Shown here piece after piece: positions 1 through 5,684 of a stretch of 7,784 bases of DNA. Source of the stretch: Alcaligenaceae bacterium (GTDB taxonomy: Bacteria > Pseudomonadota > Gammaproteobacteria > Burkholderiales > Burkholderiaceae_B); contig JAAZGT010000148.1 in the NCBI GenBank assembly GCA_012511095.1, positions 1-7,784 of the forward strand, given 5' to 3'. Each line of letters begins with the position of its first letter. Within the stretch, counting starts at the first letter, position 1. Both the position numbers and the translations under genes were made by a program. Below the pieces are notes generated by a model. That model worked only from the letters and a program-made list of their open reading frames with translations, was not told where the DNA came from and did no database searches.

Positions 1-37
1 AAATTTGGAAGCGTTTTATTTTAAACCATCGACTAAA

Positions 38-1144
38 TTAGCGACCTGCTTTTAATTCAGCCCATAAGCGGGTCTGCAATCTTAGCAACTCCATCGACTG
101 CGGTTGCATTAAAAATAAGGTATCGCGCACCTCTTGCGGCGGATAAAGCATTGGATCATTAGCGATTTCAGGTTTGACGTGCTTGATCGACTCGAGATTA
201 GCATTGGCAAAGAACATCTCATTAGTGATCTCAGCGTGTACCTCGGGGGTTTCCATGTAATTGATAAAGGCCATGGCATTATCAAAGTTAGGTGCATTTT
301 TTGCGACGGCCATCATGTCCATCCAGACTAAGGCACCGCCACGAGGGATAAAATAACCAATTTCATAAGGGCGATTAGCCTCCTCGGCACGGTCTTTGGC
401 AATATACACATCACCATCACCCGCATAGACTAAGCAAATATCATTTTGCGCCAACTCCTCAATATGAGCGGCTGGACTAAAATGTTTTACGTATGGACGA
501 ATTGATTTTAAAACCTCAAAGGCCGCTAAATAGTCATCGGGATTAGTAGAAGCGGGGTCTTTGCCCATATAGTTCAGTACCGCTGGGAAAATCAAACCGG
601 CCTCATCGTATAATGAGATACCACAAGAAGCGAATTTTTTGGCTTTTTCAGGATCAAATAAATTACCCCAATCCATGAAATCCACATCGTCACCAGCTAC
701 TTCTCTGGCGCGGGTCATGTTATAGCCTAAACCTAGGGTGCCCATAGCCCATGGTACAAGGTACTCATTGCCCGGATCGACCTGCTCCAGGATTTTCATA
801 ATCTCTGGATCTAAGTACTTTAGATTAGGGAGTTGAGACTTATCAAGTTTTTCTAAAAGACCTGCCTCGATTTGACGCTTAGCATAGTAGCTACTTGGAA
901 TCACTACATCGTAGCCAGATTTACCGATTAATAGCTTGGTTTGTAAAACATCGTTATTATCGAAGGTGTCAAAATTGACCTTAATGCCCGTAGTGCGCTC
1001 AAAGCCAGGAATAGTGTCTTCGGCGACATACTCGGCCCAGTGGTAAATATTAACCACACCCTTATCTTCGGCAACCGCGCCACCACAAACGGCATATAGT
1101 GCACCAGCAACAGCAATGCCTTTTATTACTTGAGAAAGTTTCAT
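38..1144 (-). CDS. potF: Periplasmic polyamine-binding protein of an ABC transporter (PotF/PotD family)
   Basis: Solute-binding protein that would capture a polyamine in the periplasm and deliver it to an ABC permease. The 369-residue reading has a Sec signal peptide (KLSQVIKG, a hydrophobic core, then AVA before EDK near residue 26), so the mature protein starts around E27. Family landmarks are NIYHWAEY (33-40), the VVIPSSYY segment (81-88), VPWAMGTLGLGYN (131-143), LNYMGKDP (191-198), YAGDGD (241-246) and ALVWMDMMA (272-280). Length is normal for the family. Two ATGs stand in tandem (1147 and 1144). AGGGGG at 1150-1155 lies 2 nt from the first and 5 nt from the second, so I chose the second. 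No permease or ATPase gene is visible; it could lie beyond the left edge, since potF leads its operon in E. coli. Several pocket residues differ from E. coli PotF, so putrescine as ligand is not assured. Confidence 0.9.
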   Translation of the reverse strand: MKLSQVIKGIAVAGALYAVCGGAVAEDKGVVNIYHWAEYVAEDTIPGFERTTGIKVNFDTFDNNDVLQTKLLIGKSGYDVVIPSSYYAKRQIEAGLLEKLDKSQLPNLKYLDPEIMKILEQVDPGNEYLVPWAMGTLGLGYNMTRAREVAGDDVDFMDWGNLFDPEKAKKFASCGISLYDEAGLIFPAVLNYMGKDPASTNPDDYLAAFEVLKSIRPYVKHFSPAAHIEELAQNDICLVYAGDGDVYIAKDRAEEANRPYEIGYFIPRGGALVWMDMMAVAKNAPNFDNAMAFINYMETPEVHAEITNEMFFANANLESIKHVKPEIANDPMLYPPQEVRDTLFLMQPQSMELLRLQTRLWAELKAGR

Positions 1145-1149
1145 CATAT

Positions 1150-1155
1150 CCCCCT
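1150..1155 (-). promoter_or_regulatory. Ribosome binding site of potF that decides the start
   Basis: On the minus strand AGGGGG is followed by AT and then two consecutive ATG codons. The spacing is 2 nt to the first and 5 nt to the second, which favours the second ATG (1144) as the real start. Confidence 0.6.
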
Positions 1156-1184
1156 ATATAAAGTGGACACCACAATTGAAATAA

Positions 1185-1200
1185 AAGACGATGCCGTCTT
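1185..1200 (-). repeat. Short perfect inverted repeat in the potF leader
   Basis: AAGACG-ATGC-CGTCTT forms a 6-bp perfect stem with a 4-nt loop about 40 nt upstream of the potF start. Read in the direction of potF the 3' arm runs into TTTTATTT, so it could fold as a weak attenuator-like hairpin or be an operator. The stem is too short to decide between these. Confidence 0.4.
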
Positions 1201-1282
1201 ATGAAAAATTTAGCTAGATTTTATTGCATTTTAATAGCAGATAAGTGCAAAAAATGTCTTTTTATTATAAATTTTTTTTAGC

Positions 1283-1329
1283 AAAAAAAGAGCCTACCAA
1301 TGCTAAAAACATAGCTATCGATAGGCTCT
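1283..1329 (-). terminator. Intrinsic terminator of gltS
   Basis: Read on the minus strand, just after the gltS stop, AGAGCCTA pairs with TAGGCTCT (an 8-bp perfect stem, 1322-1329 with 1289-1296). An inner GCTA/TAGC pairing is also possible. Seven Ts follow directly (1283-1289 on the plus strand are A). This is a classic rho-independent terminator and separates gltS from potF downstream. Confidence 0.85.
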
Positions 1330-1344
1330 ATTTCCAATGACTAT

Positions 1345-2622
1345 TTACTGCAAAAAAGGCAATTGAGTAAAGATTTGAAGTACCGTAGCGTTAATTAAAT
1401 CAACAAAAAACGCCCCTACAATAGGTACTAATAAAAAGGCTTTATAAGAGGGACCATAACGATCTGTAACCGCCTGCATATTAGCCACTGCAGTTGGTGT
1501 TGCGCCTAGCCCAAAACCGCAATGACCCGCTGCTAAAATTACCGCATCATAATCCTTACCCATTACTCTATAAGTGATAAATATGGCGTAGAGCGCCATC
1601 ACTAGCACTTGCACCACTAAAATTACTAATACGGGTAAGGCTAAATCCACTAGCTCCCATAATCTTAAAGACATCAACGCCATCGCCAAAAATAACGACA
1701 AGGAAGCATTACCAAAGACGTCAATGGCACGATCAAACATATGGAAACTAAAGATATGGGTCAAAACATTACGAAGAATCACACCGCCCAACAGCGCCCA
1801 AACGAACGTAGGTAACTCAAAGACCGAGTCCTTGGCTACACCAGTCATGAGATCTGAAAAAGCTAAACAAGCAGAAAATAAAGCTAAGGTCTCAATAGCA
1901 GAAGAGGCTGTAATTCGACGAATTTGGTCAGGCTTATCAAATAAGGCATCACCTAAAGTGTCATCATCTTCGTCATGTCGCGTGCTATATAAAGAGGCTT
2001 TTTTTGCCTCTTTTTCGAGGAGGCTCGGGTTATCAATTTCTGGCAAACGTTGACGCTCCATACGCTTTAATAAGAGCTTAGCCACTGGTCCACCAAGCAT
2101 ACCACCAGCAACCAAACCAAAAGTAGCCGTCGCAATACCCAACGTAGTCGCTCCGACAAGACCGTAGCGATCCTCAAGAATTGGTCCCCAAGCAGCCGCT
2201 GTACCGTGGCCACCAGTCAAGGTAACAGAAGCTGTCACTAAGCCCATCAATGGCTCTAAACCGACTAAAGTAGCCATGAGCACACCAACGGTGTCTTGCA
2301 CAATAATAAGGCCAGATACCGTAATAGCAAAGATAACCAAAGGCATACCACCTACTTTAAGACGCTTAAAATCAGCACTTAAACCGATAGAAGAAAAAAA
2401 CATCAGCATAAAGGCTGTTTGTAGGGTCGTATCAAACTTAAATGAGAGACCGAAAATGCTCTTTAAAAGCACCACCACGAGCCCAGCGAGCAAACCACCT
2501 GCAACGGGTTCGGGAATATTAAAGTTTTCTAGAAGCTTGATGTTTCGGGTCAAAAAACGACCTAATAACAACACCAAGGTCGCCAAAATCATCGTGTAAT
2601 AAGCGTTTAAAGCGATTTCCAT
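1345..2622 (-). CDS. gltS: Sodium/glutamate symporter GltS
   Basis: Inner-membrane carrier that takes up glutamate with sodium. The 425 residues are close to E. coli GltS (about 400) plus a somewhat longer central loop. The protein has two hydrophobic halves. The first (about 7-185) ends with the re-entrant-loop motif TGGHGTAAAWG (136-146). The second (about 240-420) holds the matching signature GHCGFGLGATPTAVANMQ (366-383), continuing to TDRYGPS (386-392). A charged cytoplasmic linker at about 186-236 includes the acidic run RHDEDDD (215-221). Both signature motifs are intact, so the carrier looks functional. The start is supported by AAAGGGG at 2630-2636, 7 nt upstream of the ATG. It is transcribed alone: its terminator lies at 1283-1329 and the neighbour upstream is divergent. 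The specificity comes from the family and was not tested against other ESS-family members. Confidence 0.95.
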   Translation of the reverse strand: MEIALNAYYTMILATLVLLLGRFLTRNIKLLENFNIPEPVAGGLLAGLVVVLLKSIFGLSFKFDTTLQTAFMLMFFSSIGLSADFKRLKVGGMPLVIFAITVSGLIIVQDTVGVLMATLVGLEPLMGLVTASVTLTGGHGTAAAWGPILEDRYGLVGATTLGIATATFGLVAGGMLGGPVAKLLLKRMERQRLPEIDNPSLLEKEAKKASLYSTRHDEDDDTLGDALFDKPDQIRRITASSAIETLALFSACLAFSDLMTGVAKDSVFELPTFVWALLGGVILRNVLTHIFSFHMFDRAIDVFGNASLSLFLAMALMSLRLWELVDLALPVLVILVVQVLVMALYAIFITYRVMGKDYDAVILAAGHCGFGLGATPTAVANMQAVTDRYGPSYKAFLLVPIVGAFFVDLINATVLQIFTQLPFLQ

Positions 2623-2687
2623 AATAAGACCCCTTTATCTCCGTTAATGAGTCTTTTACAGTGTAACGCAAATGCTAAATCGCTTTA

Positions 2688-2706
2688 AGTTAACGTTACG
2701 TTACCT
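2688..2706. promoter_or_regulatory. Palindrome between gltS and the divergent thioesterase gene (candidate operator)
   Basis: TAACG-TTA-CGTTA (2691-2703) is a perfect 5-3-5 palindrome. It extends outward past one mismatch to AG...CT, giving 7 of 8 paired positions per arm. It lies 66-84 bp upstream of the gltS start and about 105 bp upstream of the plus-strand gene, a reasonable place for a dimeric regulator. No regulator family is recognised. Confidence 0.4.
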
Positions 2707-2719
2707 AGCATTAGTGCTA
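2706..2719. repeat. Inverted repeat TAGCA-TTAG-TGCTA
   Basis: A perfect 5-bp inverted repeat with a 4-nt centre directly abuts the preceding palindrome in the gltS/thioesterase intergenic region. The TGCTAA core also appears nearby at about 2673 and 2747. It may belong to the same regulatory region or be chance in AT-rich DNA. Confidence 0.3.
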
Positions 2720-2744
2720 ATTCAAAATTTAAGGGAAGTATCCT

Positions 2745-2780
2745 ATGCTAATGACAACTTACTTTATCGCTTTTTTCTAA
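2745..2780 (+). other. Mini-ORF (11 codons) with a Shine-Dalgarno-like sequence, possible leader peptide
   Basis: ATG at 2745 opens a reading MLMTTYFIAFF and stops at TAA 2778-2780. AAGGGAAG at 2731-2738 sits 6 nt upstream, a better ribosome site than that of the thioesterase gene beginning 29 nt later. It could be a translated leader (uORF), but a chance combination is equally possible. Confidence 0.25.
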
Positions 2781-2809
2781 GTTATTAATTTTTTTAATCA
2801 CCTATTACT

Positions 2810-3622
2810 ATGAGTTCTTATTACACATTGCTTTCTAGAGCAACCCTAGACGATGGCACGGTAGTCGCAGAGTATCAACCAAATATTCACTGCCAAGGCG
2901 CGTGGAATGCTCACGAACAGCATATGGCTCCTGCTTCAGGTCTAATGAGTTATGAATTAGAGTTGTTTGAACCACGTGATGATATGGTTTATGGCCGTAT
3001 TAGTTACGATATTATGGGTCTCATTCCTTTTAAAGATTTCACTATTACGACACGTAATATTCGCCCCGGCAAGACCATTGAGTTAATCGAATCCACCCTT
3101 AGCTGTGAGGGCAAAGATGTCATTGTTGCTCGTGCTTGGCGCATGGTCAAAAGTGATACCAGCGCAGTAGCTTGCATTAAAGACGAGCCCATCACCGCGC
3201 TCGATGATATGAAATCTTGGTCTGAAATCGCTGATATCTGGGGTGGTGGTTATATTAAGTCGATATCAAACCACATCCGTACAAACCACAACCGCGCTAA
3301 TGGTAATGCACAAGTGTGGCTTAGCAACGATCTCGAAATGGTAGAGGGTATTGAAACAAGCCCTTTTGTGAAGTTACTGGGCATGGTTGATACCAATAAC
3401 GGCGTGGCGGTCGCTCAAAATCACCCCTTTACCCATATGTTCCCCAACCTTGACCTACAAATTCATTTGTATCGCCTACCTAAAGGCAAATGGTTAGGTC
3501 TCAATACCCGTCAACAATATGGTAGCGACGGTGTTGGTCTAACCACCGCTATTTTATATGATGAAAAAGGGCCTTTTGGACGTAGCGAACAAATTCTAAC
3601 GGTGCGACCTATGCCCAAATAA
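2810..3622 (+). CDS. Acyl-CoA thioesterase-like protein, double hotdog (TesB-like superfamily)
   Basis: Probable cytoplasmic acyl-CoA thioesterase or acyl-CoA-binding hotdog protein; the substrate is unknown. The 270 residues fit two fused hotdog folds. The N-terminal one has GAWNAHEQHMAPASGL (30-45), DIMGLIPF (67-74) and RPGKTIELIESTL (85-97) ending in VARAWRM (106-112). The C-terminal one starts near residue 168, with LLGMVD (189-194), LDLQIHLYR (214-222) and GVGLTTAILYDEKG (241-254). This is the pattern of the thioesterase-like family often annotated as 'acyl-CoA thioesterase domain-containing protein'. The ATG is the only plausible start, because an in-frame TAA lies 5 codons upstream (2795-2797). 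No Shine-Dalgarno is visible before it, which is unusual next to the strong site of the mini-ORF upstream. It is monocistronic and convergent with the pdxA-like gene. Confidence 0.8.
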   Translation: MSSYYTLLSRATLDDGTVVAEYQPNIHCQGAWNAHEQHMAPASGLMSYELELFEPRDDMVYGRISYDIMGLIPFKDFTITTRNIRPGKTIELIESTLSCEGKDVIVARAWRMVKSDTSAVACIKDEPITALDDMKSWSEIADIWGGGYIKSISNHIRTNHNRANGNAQVWLSNDLEMVEGIETSPFVKLLGMVDTNNGVAVAQNHPFTHMFPNLDLQIHLYRLPKGKWLGLNTRQQYGSDGVGLTTAILYDEKGPFGRSEQILTVRPMPK

Positions 3623-3650
3623 GCTGTTTAAACGCCTTGGCGGGCAGCTT
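3621..3650. repeat. Inverted repeat at the convergent junction (possible weak bidirectional terminator)
   Basis: AAGCTG (3621-3626) pairs with CAGCTT (3645-3650), and a smaller GCC-TT-GGC lies inside. It overlaps the stop codons of both convergent genes, which end 5 bp apart. There is no U-tract on either side, so it is not a typical intrinsic terminator. Confidence 0.3.
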
Positions 3651-4668
3651 CCCAAATACCTGCCCAGCCTAGCGATAATTCAGCAGCACGCTCTGCCGCC
3701 ATAATCAAACTATCTTCACGAGCGATATTTTTGCCGGCAATATCAAAAGCCGTACCATGGTCCACCGAAACACGCACCACGGGTAAGCCCACAGTGATAT
3801 TAACCCCTTGATCGCCATAAACCGCCTTAAATGGAGCATGACCTTGGTCGTGATAGCACATCACCAAAAAGCGCCAACGATTATCGCGCACGGCTTGGGG
3901 CCAAATCACATCACCCGGAATAGGGCCATGAATGTTAATACCACGCGATTTAGCTCGCTCAATTGCAGGTGTAATAATTTCGCTTTCTTCGGTGCCAAAA
4001 AGGTCATTTTCACCAGCATGGGGATTGAGACCCGCGACAGCAATGGCCTCATCACCACGGCCTAGGGCCTTAGAAAAGGCCTGAACTAGATTAAAAATAT
4101 CATCAAAGCGCGCGGGGGAACAATCCTCAATGGCTTGCTTCATTGATACATGTGTGGTCGCATGAAAAACAAATAAATCACCACTAGAGAGCACGAGAGA
4201 GTAATTTTTGACCCCAAACTCATGAGCTAAAAGCTCGGTATGGCCAGGCCAATGATGACCACCTAAATGCATCGCCTCTTTGTTAAGCGGTGCTGTAACA
4301 ATGCCGTCAACCTCGCCCGCACGAGCTAAGGCACAGGCTTTCATAACAAATTCTGCGGCACTAGCACCGGCCCGAACATCTACCCCTGCTAATGGCACAT
4401 CGCCTAAGCATGGCCCCACTTGGATCACCTCAATGGTACCTGGTGCATTACAAATTTCTGCAGGGCTTTGAACCTCAAGCACTAAGGATTCTTCAAAACC
4501 AATTTGCTTAGCGGCTTTTTTTAATGAGGTAACATCACCAATCACCACAAAACGCGCTTTATCGCGCAAATAAGCGTGTTTTAATAACATTTTTGCGGTG
4601 ACTTCAGGACCGATACCAGCAACATCACCTAAGGTAACGGCTAAGGTGGGTAAGCTATGTTTACTCAT
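3628..4668 (-). CDS. pdxA: PdxA-family dehydrogenase (4-hydroxythreonine-4-phosphate dehydrogenase or PdxA2-type 4-phospho-sugar-acid dehydrogenase)
   Basis: NAD-dependent, metal-dependent oxidative decarboxylase of the isocitrate-dehydrogenase-like fold. Classical PdxA acts on 4-phosphohydroxy-L-threonine in pyridoxal-phosphate synthesis; PdxA2 enzymes act on 4-phospho-D-threonate or -erythronate. The 346 residues carry GDVAGIGPE (14-22, with V where P is usual), TAPLNK (125-130), PGHTE (141-145), TTHVSM (171-176), NPHAGE (215-220), YHDQGH (272-277) and SVDHGTAFDIAG (301-312). The three expected metal-ligand histidines are present at 173, 217 and 273, so the enzyme looks active. YHDQGH and FDIAGKNIA look more like PdxA2 than E. 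coli PdxA (YHDQGL and an ALELAG-type segment). No pdxJ, ksgA, surA or sugar-acid kinase gene lies nearby to settle it. AAGGA stands 12 nt before the ATG, rather far. Confidence 0.85.
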   Translation of the reverse strand: MSKHSLPTLAVTLGDVAGIGPEVTAKMLLKHAYLRDKARFVVIGDVTSLKKAAKQIGFEESLVLEVQSPAEICNAPGTIEVIQVGPCLGDVPLAGVDVRAGASAAEFVMKACALARAGEVDGIVTAPLNKEAMHLGGHHWPGHTELLAHEFGVKNYSLVLSSGDLFVFHATTHVSMKQAIEDCSPARFDDIFNLVQAFSKALGRGDEAIAVAGLNPHAGENDLFGTEESEIITPAIERAKSRGINIHGPIPGDVIWPQAVRDNRWRFLVMCYHDQGHAPFKAVYGDQGVNITVGLPVVRVSVDHGTAFDIAGKNIAREDSLIMAAERAAELSLGWAGIWEAARQGV

Positions 4669-4712
4669 AATAAAAAGAATTCCTTTGTGTGTGAAGGTTG
4701 AGTTACCTTAGG
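4628..4712 (-). promoter_or_regulatory. 11-bp perfect inverted repeat bracketing the pdxA start
   Basis: CCTAAGGTAAC (4628-4638, inside codons about 11-14 of pdxA) is the exact reverse complement of GTTACCTTAGG (4702-4712, in the 5' leader). In the mRNA the arms could pair and place the Shine-Dalgarno and ATG in a 63-nt loop. A rough uniform-base estimate gives about 0.2 such repeats by chance in a window this size, so it is suggestive only. Confidence 0.4.
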
Positions 4713-4742
4713 ACATTGTCACAGCATCAATCAATAGCAATA

Positions 4743-4880
4743 CTACCTAGTAGAGGAGAACGATATGCTTTGCTCTGATGCGTGTGTATGAGCTGTTGGG
4801 TTAACTAAATTGAAAAACAATAAGCCCAAAACAACACTTAATATAACTGCCAATAACTTATTATTGAATAACTTACTCAT
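4743..4880 (-). CDS. Candidate small membrane-anchored or secreted protein, 45 aa, unrecognised
   Basis: This short minus-strand ORF begins MSKLFNNKLLAVILSVVLGL and ends ASEQSISFSSTR. It has a basic N-terminus (K3, K8), one hydrophobic segment at 9-26, then a short polar tail with AHTHA (30-34) and SEQ. This is the shape of a signal peptide or single-pass small membrane protein; THA|SEQ would suit signal peptidase I but leaves only 11 residues. I do not recognise a family. A -35/-10 pair with 17-bp spacing lies 33-61 bp upstream. No Shine-Dalgarno is visible, which weakens the case. It is on the pdxA strand, 74 bp ahead of it, so the two may be co-transcribed. It could instead be a chance ORF or the remnant of a longer exported protein. 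Confidence 0.45.
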   Translation of the reverse strand: MSKLFNNKLLAVILSVVLGLLFFNLVNPTAHTHASEQSISFSSTR

Positions 4881-4908
4881 GAAAATTTACTACGTATATT
4901 GAAAAAAA

Positions 4909-4927
4909 ACGAATGATAATAATAACT
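4909..4927. promoter_or_regulatory. Weak Fur-box-like sequence upstream of the 45-aa ORF
   Basis: AATGATAATAATA (4912-4924) matches 11 of 13 positions of the core of the E. coli Fur consensus (AATGATAATCATT), but only 12 of 19 over the full box. It overlaps the predicted -10 element, where a repressor would act. AT-richness makes chance matches likely. Confidence 0.25.
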
Positions 4928-4941
4928 TAGCTACGAGTTAA
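4913..4941 (-). promoter_or_regulatory. Sigma-70-like promoter for the 45-aa ORF (and possibly pdxA)
   Basis: Read on the minus strand, TTAACT (-35, 4936-4941, 4 of 6 to consensus) and TATCAT (-10, 4913-4918, 5 of 6) are separated by exactly 17 bp. The predicted transcription start is about 25 nt before the ATG at 4880. I see no comparable promoter between this ORF and pdxA. Confidence 0.4.
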
Positions 4942-4983
4942 TTATGTCCATAGCACAACAAAAAATAAAAAAATATGGATAAT

Positions 4984-5664
4984 TCATTCTGAATGTGTTG
5001 GATTAGCAATCTCAATTAGGCGATTAACAAAAATGCTGGGAGTAACAATATGCTCTGGGTCTAAGGCGCCTAGCTCAACCACCTCTTTCACTTGCACAAT
5101 AGATACAGCCGCTGCTTGACACATAATGGGATTAAAGTTACGGGCTGCTTTTCGATAAATTAAATTACCCCAGCAATCGCCTTTTTCCGCCATAATTAAT
5201 GCAAAATCACCTTTAAGGGGTTTTTCAAAGACATAATTGATGCCATCAATTTCACGAGTCTCTTTGTCTTTAGCTAACTCAGTACCATAGGAGGTTGGAG
5301 TGTAAAAGCCTCCCAAACCAGCAGCCCCAGCATGAAGACGCTCAGCAATGGTACCTTGAGGTACGCACTCAAGCTCGATTTTGCCAGCTCCATAGAGCTC
5401 AGCAAAGACATGACCGTAGGCAGCTCTTGGATAAGAGCAAATAATTTTACGTACGCGCCCCGCCTTAAGTAAGGCAGCTAAGCCGGTCTCATGGTTGCCT
5501 GCATTATTATTAACGACGGTTAGCTCACGAGCGCCTTGATCAATTAAGGCATGGATTAAATCGGTAGGGTGCCCAGCCCCACCAAAGCCGCCAATTAAAA
5601 CGGTGGCACCATCAAAAATGCCAGCTACGGCCTGTTCTAGTGAGTCAACTACCTTATTTATCAT
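4984..5664 (-). CDS. pcaI: 3-oxoadipate/3-oxoacid CoA-transferase subunit A (PcaI-type), without adjacent subunit B
   Basis: Alpha subunit of a class I CoA-transferase. PcaIJ moves CoA from succinyl-CoA to 3-oxoadipate in aromatic catabolism; the related AtoDA/ScoAB act on acetoacetate. The 226 residues are full length and match the PcaI pattern throughout. They include the subunit A signature DGATVLIGGFGGAGHP (18-33), NNNAGN (52-57), VPQGTIAERL (101-110), YTPTSYGT (121-128), GNLIYRKAARNFNP (166-179) and LDPEHIVTPSIFV (201-213). The start agrees with PcaI N-termini, but no Shine-Dalgarno is seen; the place where it would be holds a palindrome. In this family subunit B, which carries the catalytic glutamate, normally follows immediately. 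Here 315 bp of gap and then pdxA follow, so this subunit would need a partner encoded elsewhere. Substrate assignment is by resemblance only. Confidence 0.88.
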   Translation of the reverse strand: MINKVVDSLEQAVAGIFDGATVLIGGFGGAGHPTDLIHALIDQGARELTVVNNNAGNHETGLAALLKAGRVRKIICSYPRAAYGHVFAELYGAGKIELECVPQGTIAERLHAGAAGLGGFYTPTSYGTELAKDKETREIDGINYVFEKPLKGDFALIMAEKGDCWGNLIYRKAARNFNPIMCQAAAVSIVQVKEVVELGALDPEHIVTPSIFVNRLIEIANPTHSE

Positions 5665-5665
5665 G

Positions 5666-5684
5666 TAAAATGAGTATCATTAGC
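5666..5684. promoter_or_regulatory. Palindrome resembling a Fur box between the CoA-transferase and PaaI-type thioesterase genes
   Basis: AATGA-GTA-TCATT (5669-5681) is a perfect 5-3-5 palindrome. Over 19 bp it matches 14 positions of the E. coli Fur consensus GATAATGATAATCATTATC. It sits 5-17 nt upstream of the pcaI start, covering the ribosome-binding region, so a bound protein would block transcription or translation of pcaI. The regulator's identity is inference. Confidence 0.35.

Larger units (their letters stand above)
4669..4983. other. 315-bp AT-rich intergenic region between pdxA and the CoA-transferase gene
   Basis: It contains the candidate 45-aa ORF (4743-4880), its promoter-like sequence and a Fur-like half-palindrome. 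The T-rich tract just after the CoA-transferase stop (A runs on the plus strand at about 4960-4974) has no convincing hairpin before it. No remnant of a CoA-transferase subunit B can be read on the minus strand: all other frames are closed by frequent stops. Confidence 0.7.

Noticed and set aside
1191..1199. ATGCCGTCT, identical to the first 9 bases of the neisserial DNA uptake sequence ATGCCGTCTGAA.
   Set aside because: The remaining bases do not match, I noticed it only here, and the rest of the window gives no sign of Neisseriaceae-type uptake sequences.
1724..2053. Long plus-strand ORF (109 codons) opposite gltS, and similar antisense ORFs opposite potF, pdxA and the first thioesterase gene.
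   Set aside because: They lie entirely in the antisense of clearly conserved genes, have compositions typical of antisense frames and lack ribosome sites or known motifs.
2647..2688. Plus-strand 13-codon ORF MSLLQCNANAKSL in the gltS/thioesterase gap.
   Set aside because: No ribosome binding site and no recognisable features.
4765..4791. Plus-strand micro-ORF MLCSDACV preceded by AGAGGAG (4752-4758).
   Set aside because: Eight codons only. It lies antisense inside the 45-aa ORF, whose signal-peptide-like reading is far more persuasive, and the purine run is most likely coincidental.
4743..4880. Possible relation of the 45-aa ORF to CbtB-type small cobalt-transport proteins (one membrane segment plus His residues).
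   Set aside because: The CbtB C-terminal His/Cys motif is absent and no CbtA-like gene or cobalamin riboswitch is nearby.
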